Shown here in pieces: positions 1 through 8,094 of a DNA stretch of 64,000 nt. Every line of letters starts with the position of its first letter. Positions within the stretch are counted from its first letter, which is position 1. The DNA comes from Roseomonas fluvialis (lineage in GTDB: Bacteria; Pseudomonadota; Alphaproteobacteria; Acetobacterales; Acetobacteraceae), in contig NZ_AP025637.1 of NCBI RefSeq assembly GCF_022846615.1, positions 4,613,001-4,677,000 of the forward strand, written 5' to 3'. The notes below the pieces were generated by a model. It had not been told where the DNA came from, ran no database searches, and was given only the letters and a program-made list of their open reading frames with translations. Both the position numbers and the translations under genes were made by a program.

Positions 1-195
1 GCAGCGCTTCACGACATCGACCGGGAAATGCGTGTGGTCGTCGATCGCGATCTGCACGCCGGCCAACAGCCCGGGCAGGGCCTCGGGCGTTATGTCGGGG
101 TCCTCGTGGATCGCGACCGGCAGGTCGCCGGCGCGGCGCAGCCGGCGCATCACGTCGGCAAGCGAGGCATTGGCATCGACGAAGGCTGCGCGCAT
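1..195 (-). CDS. D-isomer specific 2-hydroxyacid dehydrogenase, N-terminal fragment (cut by window edge)
   Basis: Only the first 65 residues are inside the window, from the ATG at 195 down to the edge. The start MRAAFVDANASL and the segment with DPDITPEALPGLL followed by IDDHTHFP resemble the N-terminal half of the catalytic domain of D-2-hydroxyacid dehydrogenases. These enzymes reduce 2-keto acids with NAD(P)H in the cytoplasm. The Rossmann fold and the catalytic Arg/Glu/His lie outside, so activity cannot be judged. The gene lies 13 bases downstream of the enolase-superfamily gene on the same strand and probably shares its transcript, which would fit a hydroxy-acid or sugar-acid pathway. 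Identification rests on a short stretch. Confidence 0.6.
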   Translation of the reverse strand, partial: MRAAFVDANASLADVMRRLRRAGDLPVAIHEDPDITPEALPGLLAGVQIAIDDHTHFPVDVVKRC

Positions 196-208
196 CGGTC
201 CGGTTTCC

Positions 209-1297
209 TCACACATCCGCGGCGTGCTGCAGCAGCGCCGCCTCATCCCACATGATGCCCATGCCGGGCCGATCCGGCACCAGCGCCATGCCGTCCTGCA
301 CCACCAGCGGTTCGGCCAGCAGCGGCGCGGCGACATCCAGGTGTTCCAGCAGATGCGCCGTGGGCGTCACGTTCAGCAGGTGCGCGCTCGCTTCCACGAA
401 GATGTGCGACGACATCGGCACGCGATGCGCTGCCGCCATCGCCGCGGCGCGCATCCAGCCGGTCACGCCGCCGATCTTCATCGCATCGGGCATGCACAAG
501 TCCACCGCACCGGCCATCAGCGCGCGATGCATCCCGGCCGGACCCCACCAGTTCTCGCCGCCCTGGATCGGAATCGTCACGCGCCGCGCCAGTTCCGCCA
601 GCCCCGCATCGTCCTGCACCGGTAGCGGTTCCTCGAGCCAGCGGACATCGCGCGCCTCCAGCGCGCGGGCGCGGCGTTCGGCCTCGGGCAGGCTCAGCGC
701 CTGGTTGTAGTCGACCAGGATCTGCACCTCGTCGCCCACCGCTGTGCGAACGGCGCGCACGGTATCGAGGTCATCCTCCAGCCGCTTCTGCCCAAGCTTG
801 AACTTCACCGCGCGCGCGCCGAGTGCGGCCGCCGCCGCGCCCGCTTCGTCCGCCAGCATCGTTGCACCCCAGCCGCGGAGCGACGCATAGATCGGCACCG
901 GCCGTGCCTCGCCGCCCAGCAGCACGCACAGGGGCAGCCCCGCGCGCACCGCCAGCGCATCCCACATCGCCATATCGATCGCCGAGAGCGCGATCTGCAC
1001 GAGGCCCTCGGTGCCGAGGATGCGCCCGGCATCGTGCAGTTCGCGCCACAGCGCGGCCGGCGCCAGCGCCCGCCCCACCAGCCCCGCGCCCAGGCTGCGC
1101 GCGAGTGCCGCGGTCGGGCCCAGCGCCGCCGCCGTATACGGGAACACATAGGCGGTGCCTGCCGCCCCGCAGGCCGTGTGCACATCCACGATCACCAGCG
1201 GCGCGCGCGGGATGACATTCAGGCTGTTGCGCAGCGGCGGGTCGATCGGCGCGTCCACCGCGCGCACGCGCACCAGGTCGATCACCGGCAGTGTCAT
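209..1297 (-). CDS. Mandelate racemase/muconate-lactonizing enzyme family protein (enolase superfamily)
   Basis: This is a 362-residue, full-length enolase-superfamily protein with the N-terminal capping domain followed by a modified TIM barrel. Visible motifs are the Lys-x-Lys pair in AVKFKLG, and the three metal ligands in LVDYNQ, WLEEPLP and QGGEN. A His in SSHIFVE probably serves as the second general acid/base. Lys-x-Lys plus a C-terminal His is the pattern of the mandelate racemase subgroup, which abstracts the alpha proton of a carboxylate. Substrates in this group include mandelate, sugar acids and their lactones, and the sequence does not decide between them. The next gene downstream is a 2-hydroxyacid dehydrogenase, which supports a role in hydroxy-acid catabolism. 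Confidence 0.85.
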   Translation of the reverse strand: MTLPVIDLVRVRAVDAPIDPPLRNSLNVIPRAPLVIVDVHTACGAAGTAYVFPYTAAALGPTAALARSLGAGLVGRALAPAALWRELHDAGRILGTEGLVQIALSAIDMAMWDALAVRAGLPLCVLLGGEARPVPIYASLRGWGATMLADEAGAAAAALGARAVKFKLGQKRLEDDLDTVRAVRTAVGDEVQILVDYNQALSLPEAERRARALEARDVRWLEEPLPVQDDAGLAELARRVTIPIQGGENWWGPAGMHRALMAGAVDLCMPDAMKIGGVTGWMRAAAMAAAHRVPMSSHIFVEASAHLLNVTPTAHLLEHLDVAAPLLAEPLVVQDGMALVPDRPGMGIMWDEAALLQHAADV

Positions 1298-1333
1298 GGG
1301 CAGGCATCCTCCAGGGATGATCCTGCCCGCGGG

Positions 1334-2206
1334 TCAGCCGCGCGTCGAGGCGCGGGTCTCCAGGATCGAGACGTTCAGCTCCGCCCCCAGCAGGACCACG
1401 AACACCGACACCCAGAACCACATCATCAGCGCGATGGCGGCACCCAACGGCCCGTACATCAGGTCGTAGGTCGCGACATGCGACACGTACAGCGTGAACC
1501 CCGCCGACGCCGCCGCCCAGAGCAGCGTTGCCACCACCGCGCCCGGCAGCGTCCAGACGATGCCCGGGTGCCGCCCCGATGGTCCCAGCCGGTACACCAC
1601 GATCAGCCCCAGGAAGACCAGCGCCAGCAGCGTGCCCATCGAGGTGCCGCGCAAGGTCCAGGCCTGCGGCGCCGGTAGCCCGAGCAGCGCGGCGATTCCC
1701 GGCAGCGCCACCAGCGAGGCGATCGCCAGCGCCACCGCGATGGTGATCGCCATGGTGATTCCGATCGCGAGCAGGTGGTAGTGGAAGAAGCCCCGGCTTT
1801 CCGTGACGTTGTGCGCCATGTTGAGGGCGCCGATCATCGCCCTGGTGCCCGCCGAGGCGGACCAGATCGCCACCCCGCCCGAGACGATGGCACCCCATTC
1901 GAGGCGCGGCCGCGGCAATTCGATCAGGTCGTGCACGCGCCCCGCGATCAGGTCGAAGGTGTCTTCCGGCACCAGTTCCCGCAGCACTTCCAGCTGCGGT
2001 TCGACCGTCTCGCGGTCGAAGGCCAGGCCATAGACCAGCACCAGGAGGAAGATCGCCGGGAACAGGGCGACCATGGCGTAGAAGGCGCAGCCCGCGGCGG
2101 TCAGGGAGATGCGGTCCGACGCCGCCTCCCGCCACATGCGCGCGGCGATGGCCAGGGCGCTGTCGCGCCGGCGGGGCCGGTCGCGCACGGGCGGCATGAC
2201 ATCCAT
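1334..2206 (-). CDS. YihY/BrkB (UPF0761) family inner-membrane protein
   Basis: This is a 290-residue polytopic membrane protein. Early residues contain the family-typical stretch around ISLTAAGCAFYAMVALFPAI, followed by several hydrophobic helices and a C-terminal WFWVSVFVVLLGAELN segment. These match the YihY/BrkB family, whose members sit in the inner membrane. The family was once called ribonuclease BN through a misassignment, and its biochemical role is unclear. A short Arg-rich cytoplasmic N-terminus (RDRPRRRD) precedes the first helix. An alternative ATG lies three codons in. The gene stands alone, with 36 bases to the enolase-family gene downstream and about 80 bases to the EF-hand gene upstream. 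Confidence 0.85.
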   Translation of the reverse strand: MDVMPPVRDRPRRRDSALAIAARMWREAASDRISLTAAGCAFYAMVALFPAIFLLVLVYGLAFDRETVEPQLEVLRELVPEDTFDLIAGRVHDLIELPRPRLEWGAIVSGGVAIWSASAGTRAMIGALNMAHNVTESRGFFHYHLLAIGITMAITIAVALAIASLVALPGIAALLGLPAPQAWTLRGTSMGTLLALVFLGLIVVYRLGPSGRHPGIVWTLPGAVVATLLWAAASAGFTLYVSHVATYDLMYGPLGAAIALMMWFWVSVFVVLLGAELNVSILETRASTRG

Positions 2207-2289
2207 GCCCCAGACCTAGGACGGCGGGGCCGGATATGGAACAGGCGAGGCCCGGCGTATTCTTCGCGCGACGGAAAGCGTGATCCGGT

Positions 2290-2607
2290 TCAGCCCCCCA
2301 GGGCGTGGCGGCGTCCCGATGGATCGGCGCCGGCCCCCTCCGGCGGCTGCTGCCGGTTGGTCGCGGCGCGCAGCTCCAGCGGCGTGATCCGGCCATCCTG
2401 GTCGGTGTCCAGCCGCTGGAGCAGTGCGGCGAGCGTGTTGCCCGTGGGTGTTCCGGGCCCTGCCATGTTGGCGGGGCCCTGCCGCAATCCTTGCAGCGTC
2501 GCGGCGAACTCCTGTCCGCCGCCGGCAGCCTGAAGCCGAGCCGCATCCTGCTGGCTCTGCATGCGGAAGGCCCGGATCGCCTGCGGGGCGGTGGGGGCTG
2601 TCTGCAT
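2290..2607 (-). CDS. Small protein with one EF-hand
   Basis: This encodes about 105 residues. Near residue 65 a canonical EF-hand loop is visible as DTDQDGRITPLEL, with acidic residues at loop positions 1, 3, 5 and 12, which suggests calcium binding. The rest is Ala/Gln-rich and low in complexity. There is no convincing signal peptide or membrane segment. I start at the ATG at 2607 because GGAG sits nine bases upstream. An in-frame ATG at 2622 would add five residues but has no well-spaced ribosome site. A lone EF-hand usually works by pairing with a second copy, so the protein may dimerise. Function unknown. Confidence 0.65.
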   Translation of the reverse strand: MQTAPTAPQAIRAFRMQSQQDAARLQAAGGGQEFAATLQGLRQGPANMAGPGTPTGNTLAALLQRLDTDQDGRITPLELRAATNRQQPPEGAGADPSGRRHALGG

Positions 2608-2625
2608 GGCTGCGAACTCCATCCT

Positions 2626-2656
2626 GGTGGCGCCCGGGTGATCCGGGCGGCGCCGT
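2626..2656 (-). terminator. GC-rich hairpin after the RlmM-like gene
   Basis: The segment between the EF-hand gene and the methyltransferase contains GGCGCC-CGG facing CCGGG-CGGCGCC around a five-base loop, with one bulge. It follows the stop of the methyltransferase on the minus strand. No clear T-tract follows, so it may act as a pause or an RNA 3' end. Confidence 0.4.
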
Positions 2657-2698
2657 GCTGGCGCAGACCAGGCATAGCAGGGACCGTGCCAGGGCCCG

Positions 2699-3607
2699 TC
2701 AGGCAGGCCAGGCGAAGGTCAGCTCGTGCTTGTTGTGGAAGCCGTGAAACACCCGACCGCGCGGGATTGCCGCGAAATCCGCGGCAGTGTCGTGGTCCGT
2801 CTCCCCCTGGAACTTCAGCGTGCACACGATGTTGCGCGCCGCCCCCGCCTCCATCCAGCGGCGGACCAGAACCAGCAGGCGGGACGGGTAGCAGATGATG
2901 TCCGAGAACAGCCAGTCGACCGGCATTTCCTGCCGGGGGTCCAGGCCGAAGGCGCTCTCCTGCCGGCAGGAAACACCGGGCATGACCGCGATGGCAGGGT
3001 CCAGCGGCGCCTTGTCCACCGCCGTCACCCGCGCGCCAAGCCGGGCGATCGCCCAGGTCCAGCCGCCCGGCGCGGCGCCGAGGTCGAGGCAGGTCTCGCC
3101 CGGCAGCGGATGCCGGCCGATACGCGTCAGCGCCTCCCACAATTTCAGGTAGGCGCGGGATGGCGGTCCCTCGCGGTCCTCGACGAATCCGACCTCGCCA
3201 TTCACGAAGGGGCTGGTCTTGGTCGGGCTGGCCAGCAGCCGGTCGGGCGCCAGCAGCGTCCAGGCGCCCAGATGCGCAGTGGGCGCGGGGGCGGGGAAGG
3301 CCAGCGGGCGGGCCTTCACCGGCGGCAGGCGCTCGGCCAGGAGGGCGGACCTGCGGTGGTACAGCAGCGGGTAGTGCGCCCAGTTGCGCTGCAGGTCCCG
3401 CAGCGCATCCGCGCCGGCCTTGACCGAGGGAACCGCGACCTCGCGCGGGTCGGTCCAGGTATCGAGCGACCAGGCGGCCGCCACGGGCGCCTCGGGCGAC
3501 AGGGCCAGGCGTCCATGCCATGCGGCGATGCCCACTCCCGCGCGGCGCAACTCCTCGGTAAGTTCCGGCGCGAAGCCCTCCGCCGCCAGGTAGGCGCTGC
3601 GGATCAC
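2699..3607 (-). CDS. RlmM/FtsJ-like SAM-dependent rRNA 2'-O-methyltransferase
   Basis: This encodes 302 residues. The C-terminal half is a Rossmann-type methyltransferase with the SAM-binding motif CLDLGAAPGGWTWA, then AVDKAPLD. Next come DWLFSDIICYP and a late CTLKFQGE. These supply the Lys-Asp-Lys-Glu type catalytic set of the RrmJ/RlmM group, which methylates ribose 2'-OH in rRNA. The N-terminal half resembles the RlmM accessory domain. RlmM acts on C2498 of 23S rRNA, but the exact target here is an inference. I choose the GTG at 3607, which overlaps the stop of the DUF423 gene as GTGA, over an ATG 35 codons upstream that would lie inside that gene. The overlap implies translational coupling. 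Confidence 0.8.
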   Translation of the reverse strand: MIRSAYLAAEGFAPELTEELRRAGVGIAAWHGRLALSPEAPVAAAWSLDTWTDPREVAVPSVKAGADALRDLQRNWAHYPLLYHRRSALLAERLPPVKARPLAFPAPAPTAHLGAWTLLAPDRLLASPTKTSPFVNGEVGFVEDREGPPSRAYLKLWEALTRIGRHPLPGETCLDLGAAPGGWTWAIARLGARVTAVDKAPLDPAIAVMPGVSCRQESAFGLDPRQEMPVDWLFSDIICYPSRLLVLVRRWMEAGAARNIVCTLKFQGETDHDTAADFAAIPRGRVFHGFHNKHELTFAWPA

Positions 3608-3966
3608 CGCTTCAACGCGCCGAGCGCCAGCAGCGCCCATCCGGCCATCAGCAACATTCCGCCGGTCGGCGCCACGGGTCCAACCGAGGCGCCACCCATC
3701 GCCCCCCACCACACCGCGCCGCAGAAGGCGACGGTGCCGAGGGCGAAGGCCAGGCCCGCGAGGTTCGCGAGGCGCCGCCCGCGCTCCACCATCAGGCCCG
3801 CCACCAGCAGCGCGGCGGCGTGCCAGCCTTGGACCATCAGCGCGCTGTCCACCGCGCGGCGCTGCACGCCTTCGAACCCCGCGGGCGTGCCATGCGCGGC
3901 CCAGGCCGCGAGGCCGACGGCGGCAAGCCCGGTCAGGGCGCCCAGTACAAGCCAGATGCGATGCAT
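3604..3966 (-). CDS. DUF423/YgdD family small membrane protein
   Basis: This is a 120-residue protein with four predicted membrane helices: LVLGALTGLAAVGLAAWAA at the N-terminus, ALLVAGLMV, a segment around LAFALGTVAFCGAVWWGA, and LLMAGWALLALGAL at the end. The Ala-rich first helix followed by HG and the late PTGG motif before the last helix match DUF423 (YgdD/TMEM256-like) proteins. Their function is not established. It sits upstream of the RlmM-like gene and overlaps it by four bases. The same DUF423-methyltransferase pairing occurs in enteric bacteria (ygdD next to rlmM), which supports both assignments. Confidence 0.8.
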   Translation of the reverse strand: MHRIWLVLGALTGLAAVGLAAWAAHGTPAGFEGVQRRAVDSALMVQGWHAAALLVAGLMVERGRRLANLAGLAFALGTVAFCGAVWWGAMGGASVGPVAPTGGMLLMAGWALLALGALKR

Positions 3967-3997
3967 GCGGGTGGCTTACGCCGGTCGGGCGCCGCCG

Positions 3998-4279
3998 TCA
4001 CGCCCGGGTGAACAGCCGGCGAATGCGGTCCCGCGCGCCGGCCATGCGGCGCAGCAGGGAGGCCTCGAGCGCCTCGACCTTGTCGACATGCTGCGGCCAG
4101 CGCCCTGCCACCCAGCCCCAGCGCTGCGCCGCCCAAATATGCTGGTCGCGCAGGACGAACACGCCGAGTGCAAGGAACAGGAAGCCCTGCAGGAAGGGCA
4201 GCACGAGCCCGAGCACGCCGAGGACCAGCAGCAGCCAGCCCGCGGCCTTGCGGGAGAGGGAGGGGCGCAGGATCACCAT
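3998..4279 (-). CDS. Small two-helix inner-membrane protein (PGPGW/YbaN-like)
   Basis: This encodes about 93 residues. One long hydrophobic hairpin, AAGWLLLVLGVLGLVLPF then FLFLALGVFVLRD, forms two membrane helices. A basic amphipathic tail ending RDRIRRLFTRA follows. The layout resembles small PGPGW or DUF454 proteins of unknown role, although the PGPGW motif itself is not present. The chosen start is the ATG at 4279 (MVILRPSLSRK). An ATG 12 codons upstream is possible but gives an atypical N-terminus. It may share a transcript with the DUF423 gene downstream, about 30 bases away. Confidence 0.6.
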   Translation of the reverse strand: MVILRPSLSRKAAGWLLLVLGVLGLVLPFLQGFLFLALGVFVLRDQHIWAAQRWGWVAGRWPQHVDKVEALEASLLRRMAGARDRIRRLFTRA

Positions 4280-4348
4280 GCCCGCGCAGATGGTTGGCCG
4301 GCCGGGTCGCTGCAAGCGCGACCCGGTGTTGCGAAGCGTTGCGCCGGT

Positions 4349-5767
4349 TCAGATGTGCAGCGCCTTGTTCCAGGCCGCCATCGCCGCTTCCTTTACCGCC
4401 TCGTTCAGGGACGGATGCGCGTGGCTGACACGGGCGATGTCCTCGGCGCTCGCGCCGAACTCGATCGCCATCGCGATTTCCGCGATCAGCGTGCCGGCAT
4501 CGGGGCCGACGATGTGCGCACCGAGCACGCGGTCGGTCACCTTGTCGGCCAGGACCTTCACGAAGCCGTCGGTGGCACCCATCGCACGCGCGCGGCCATT
4601 CGCCATGAAGGGGAATTTGCCGACCTTGTAGGCGACCCCGGCGGCCTTCAGCGTTTCCTCGGTGGCACCGACCGAGGCGACCTCCGGCCACGTATACACC
4701 ACGCCCGGGATGGCATCGTAGTTGATGTGCGGCTTCTGGCCGGCCAGCATCTCGGCCAGGGCATAGCCCTCGTCCTCGGCCTTGTGGGCCAGCATCGCGC
4801 CGGCAATCGCGTCCCCGATCGCGTAGATGCCGGGGATGTTGGTCGTGAAATGCGCGTCGGTCTTCACGCGGCCGCGCTCATCCAGCACCACGCCCACGGC
4901 GTCCAGCCCGAGGCCCGTGACATGCGGCCGACGGCCGATCGCCAGCAGCACGACATCGGCGCGGATCGCCTCCGCCGCGCCGCCCGCGGCGGGTTCCACC
5001 TGTAGCGTCACGCCGGTGTCGTCCACCGCCGCGCCGGTCACTTTCGACGACAGGCGGAACTTCATCCCCTGCTTGGCCAGGATGCGTTCGAACTGCTTGC
5101 GCACCTCGCCATCCATCCCCGGCAGGATGCCATCGAGGAATTCGATCACCGTCACCTGCGCGCCGAGGCGCCGCCAGACGCTGCCCATCTCGAGCCCGAT
5201 CACGCCGCCGCCGATCACCACCAGATGGCCCGGCACCGCGTCCAGCTCCAGCGCGCCGGTGGAGGTGACGATACGCTTCTCATCGACCTCGACACCGCGC
5301 AGAGGCGTGGATTCCGACCCCGTTGCGATGACGATGTGCTTCGCGCCGTACTCGGTGCCGGCGACCTGCACGGTGCCGGGCGCGCCTTCGTTCGCGCGCC
5401 CGGGGGGCGCGACGATCCGCCCCTCCCCCTTCAGCCAGGTCACCTTGTTCTTCTTGAACAGGAACTCGACGCCCTTGACGTTGGCTGAGACCACCTCCGC
5501 CTTGCGCGCCTGCATCTTCGCCAGGTCGAGCGTGACCTGCCCCACGCCGATGCCGTGCTCGGCGAAATGCTTGCCGGCTTCCTCGAACACCTCCGACGAG
5601 TGCAGCAGCGCCTTGGACGGGATGCAGCCGATGTTGAGGCAGGTGCCGCCCAGGGTTTCGCGCTTCTCGACGCAGGCCACCTTCATGCCGAGCTGCGCGG
5701 CGCGGATGGCGCAGACATAGCCGCCGGGGCCGGCGCCGATCACGATGACGTCGAAGGTTTCGGGCAT
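4349..5767 (-). CDS. lpdA: Dihydrolipoyl dehydrogenase (E3)
   Basis: This is a 472-residue flavoenzyme that reoxidises dihydrolipoamide to lipoamide with NAD+. It serves as the shared E3 component of pyruvate, 2-oxoglutarate or branched-chain dehydrogenase complexes in the cytoplasm. The FAD-binding [17 protein letters not shown] lies at the N-terminus and the redox-active disulfide at [16 protein letters not shown]. The NAD-binding [12 protein letters not shown] follows mid-chain, and the C-terminal interface has the HAHPSLNEA motif with the catalytic His. Length and all motifs match the family. No E1 or E2 gene is adjacent, so this may be a stand-alone or distal copy. It is transcribed away from the Bug receptor genes across a 166-base spacer. 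Confidence 0.95.
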   Translation of the reverse strand: MPETFDVIVIGAGPGGYVCAIRAAQLGMKVACVEKRETLGGTCLNIGCIPSKALLHSSEVFEEAGKHFAEHGIGVGQVTLDLAKMQARKAEVVSANVKGVEFLFKKNKVTWLKGEGRIVAPPGRANEGAPGTVQVAGTEYGAKHIVIATGSESTPLRGVEVDEKRIVTSTGALELDAVPGHLVVIGGGVIGLEMGSVWRRLGAQVTVIEFLDGILPGMDGEVRKQFERILAKQGMKFRLSSKVTGAAVDDTGVTLQVEPAAGGAAEAIRADVVLLAIGRRPHVTGLGLDAVGVVLDERGRVKTDAHFTTNIPGIYAIGDAIAGAMLAHKAEDEGYALAEMLAGQKPHINYDAIPGVVYTWPEVASVGATEETLKAAGVAYKVGKFPFMANGRARAMGATDGFVKVLADKVTDRVLGAHIVGPDAGTLIAEIAMAIEFGASAEDIARVSHAHPSLNEAVKEAAMAAWNKALHI

Positions 5768-5933
5768 GGATCGGGGGTCCTGGGGCTGGAAGGCTTGAAT
5801 TGCCGGCGGAAACTGCCCCCGACGCCAGCCGGGATCAAGGCGCAGGGAAGGGCTTGGGTTTCCGGGCAGGGCACCGCTATCGTCATGCCAGCGCAGGCGC
5901 CGACAGACGCGCCGCCCGCAGGAGGAACGCCGC

Positions 5934-6932
5934 ATGACTGTCCGGGACACCACCGCCCCCCATCCGACCCGCCGCCTGGTGCTGGCCACTGGCGCCGCCG
6001 CGCTGGCCGCGCCAGGCCTGGCGCGCGCCCAAGCGCGCTTCCCCGACCGGCCGATCCAGCTGGTCGTGCCCTGGCCGGCGGGCGGGTCGGCCGATGTGCA
6101 GTTGCGCTCGATCGGCGACATCGCCGCGCGTGCCCTGGGCCAGCCGGTGGTGATCCAGAACCGTCCCGGCGCGGGCGGCACGCTCGGCCCGCTCAGTGTC
6201 GCGCAGCAGGCGCGCCCCGACGGCCATACGCTGACGCAGATGCACCTGTCGGTGCTGCGCCGGCCCTGGATGATGCGCACGCCGGGCTGGGACCCGGTGG
6301 CCGACTTCACCCACATCATCGGCATGACGGGCTGGCTGTTCGGCTGCGCGGTGAAGGCGGACAGTCGCTTCCGAACCTGGCAGGACATGATCGCCTTCGC
6401 CCGGGCCAATCCCGGCCGGCTGACCTTCACCACCTCGGGCATCGGCACGACCAACCACCTGGCGATGGAAAGCATCCAGGAGAAGGACGGCGTGCAGCTC
6501 ACGCATGTGCCCTATCGCGGGTCGAACGAGGCCGTCACCGCGGTGCTCGGCGGCCAGGTGGACATGGTCTGCGACAGCTCGACCTGGGCGCCCTTCGTGG
6601 AGAACAACCAGATGCGCGCCCTGTCCGTCTGGACGGCCGAGCGCGTGCCGCGCTTTGCCACCGTGCCGACGCTCAAGGAACTGGGCTACGACCTGGTGGT
6701 GACCTCGCCCTATGGGGTGTCGGGCCCGAAGGGCATGGACGAGGGCGTGGTGCGCGTGCTGCACGACGTCATGCGCGACGCGCTGATGACCCCGGAGAAC
6801 GCCGAGGTCCGCAACCGCTTCGACATGCCGCTGGTCTACCAGGACACCCAGACCTACCGCGCCTTCATCGCGGAACGCGTGGAGTACGAGAAGGCGATGG
6901 TCCGCCGCCTCAACCTGAGCCTCGACGGCTGA
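5934..6932 (+). CDS. Bug-family (TctC-like) periplasmic solute receptor 1
   Basis: This encodes 332 residues. The N-terminus has a twin-arginine-like export signal, [21 protein letters not shown], followed by the mature start [18 protein letters not shown]. That start and the later [23 protein letters not shown] and [12 protein letters not shown] motifs define the Bug/TctC receptor family, which binds carboxylates in the periplasm. The matching TctA/TctB membrane proteins are absent, as is common for these amplified receptors. A paralogue follows 11 bases downstream in the same operon. The ligand cannot be read from the sequence. Confidence 0.92.
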   Translation: MTVRDTTAPHPTRRLVLATGAAALAAPGLARAQARFPDRPIQLVVPWPAGGSADVQLRSIGDIAARALGQPVVIQNRPGAGGTLGPLSVAQQARPDGHTLTQMHLSVLRRPWMMRTPGWDPVADFTHIIGMTGWLFGCAVKADSRFRTWQDMIAFARANPGRLTFTTSGIGTTNHLAMESIQEKDGVQLTHVPYRGSNEAVTAVLGGQVDMVCDSSTWAPFVENNQMRALSVWTAERVPRFATVPTLKELGYDLVVTSPYGVSGPKGMDEGVVRVLHDVMRDALMTPENAEVRNRFDMPLVYQDTQTYRAFIAERVEYEKAMVRRLNLSLDG

Positions 6933-6943
6933 GGGGGCGCGCC

Positions 6944-7909
6944 ATGATCGCTCGTCGCATCCTGATCGCCGGGGCGGCGCTGCCGCTGCTGGCACGGCCC
7001 TCGTTCGGCCAGGGGCGCTTCCCCAACCGGCCGGTGCGCTTCCTGATCCCGTGGGCGCCGGGCGGCACGCTCGACGGCTTCATGCGGCTGCAGGCCGAGA
7101 TGTTCCAGCGTGAGTTCGGCCAGAGCCTGATCATCGAGAACCAGCCAGGCGCACGCGGCACGCGGTCGGCCATCCAGCTGGTCACGCAGGCGCGGCCCGA
7201 TGGCTACACCATCGCGCATCACCATTTGTCGGTGATCCGCCATCCCTTCCTGACGCAGCGGCCGACCTGGCATCCGGTCAATGACTTCACCTACATCATG
7301 CAGCAATCGGGCTTCGTCTTCGGCCACGTGGTGCACCCGCTATCAGGCTGGAACACGCTGGCCGACATGTGGGCGGCCGCGCGCGCGCGCCCGGGGCAGC
7401 TCTCCTACGGGACCTCGGGCATCGCAACCTCGAACCACCTGGCGCAGGAAGAGCTGTGCGAGAAGGAAGGCGTGCAGATGATCCACGTGCCCTATCGCGG
7501 CACGAGCGAGAACATCACCGCCCTGCTGGCACGCCAGCTCGACGTCATCGCCAATTCCAATGCCTGGCAGCCGGGCGTCGAGGCAGGGCAGATGCGGCTG
7601 CTCGCGGTCTGGACGCGCCAGCGGCTGCGATCCTTCCCCGACACGCCGACGCTGCTCGACCTCGGCTACGGCATGTCGGTCACCTCGCCCTACGGCATCG
7701 CCGGGCCGAAGGGGATGGACCCGGAGGTGACCGAGTTCCTCCACCAGGCCTTCCGCAAGCTGCAGTTCAGCGATGCGATCCAGGCCTACATGCAGCGCAA
7801 CGACATGCCGGACGAATACCTCGGCCCGGCCGACTACACCGCCTTCGCGCGCGAGCGTTCCGTGTACGAGGAGCGCATGGTGAAGCGGCTCAACCTCACC
7901 ATCGACTGA
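6944..7909 (+). CDS. Bug-family (TctC-like) periplasmic solute receptor 2
   Basis: This 321-residue paralogue of the preceding gene starts at the ATG at 6944, after GAGGGGGCG. The leader MIARRILIAGAALPLLARP is followed by GRFPNRPVRFLIPWAPGG, and the same family landmarks recur (ENQPGARGTRS, IHVPYRGTSENI, SPYGIAGPKGMD). The two proteins share framework motifs, but the ligand-contact loops differ, for example [11 protein letters not shown] versus AHHHLSVIRHPF. They therefore probably bind related but distinct carboxylates after a tandem duplication. No transporter membrane genes accompany them. Confidence 0.92.
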   Translation: MIARRILIAGAALPLLARPSFGQGRFPNRPVRFLIPWAPGGTLDGFMRLQAEMFQREFGQSLIIENQPGARGTRSAIQLVTQARPDGYTIAHHHLSVIRHPFLTQRPTWHPVNDFTYIMQQSGFVFGHVVHPLSGWNTLADMWAAARARPGQLSYGTSGIATSNHLAQEELCEKEGVQMIHVPYRGTSENITALLARQLDVIANSNAWQPGVEAGQMRLLAVWTRQRLRSFPDTPTLLDLGYGMSVTSPYGIAGPKGMDPEVTEFLHQAFRKLQFSDAIQAYMQRNDMPDEYLGPADYTAFARERSVYEERMVKRLNLTID

Positions 7910-8094
7910 CGCGCCGGCGCGCCGGCGGATCCGGCGCCCCACCCGACCTCACAAACCATTGAAGCGCGGCGAGGCAACTCTGCCGCGCCGCCCGTGTTCG
8001 CCGCATGCAGGCCTTGCGGCGCCCGTCATGGTGACGTGCGCGCGGCCGACACGGCCGGCCTGCGATGCCGGTCGCGATACAAAGGGGTCGGACG

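Noticed and set aside
771..3521. A 916-codon minus-strand open frame across several genes
   Set aside because: It is a high-GC shadow frame covering the enolase-family, YihY and RlmM-like genes. Its product is Arg/Gly/Ala-rich with no recognisable domain.
2726..5005. A 759-codon plus-strand open frame opposite the RlmM-like gene, DUF423 and lpdA
   Set aside because: The opposite strand carries clear genes, and this frame has no domain or ribosome site.
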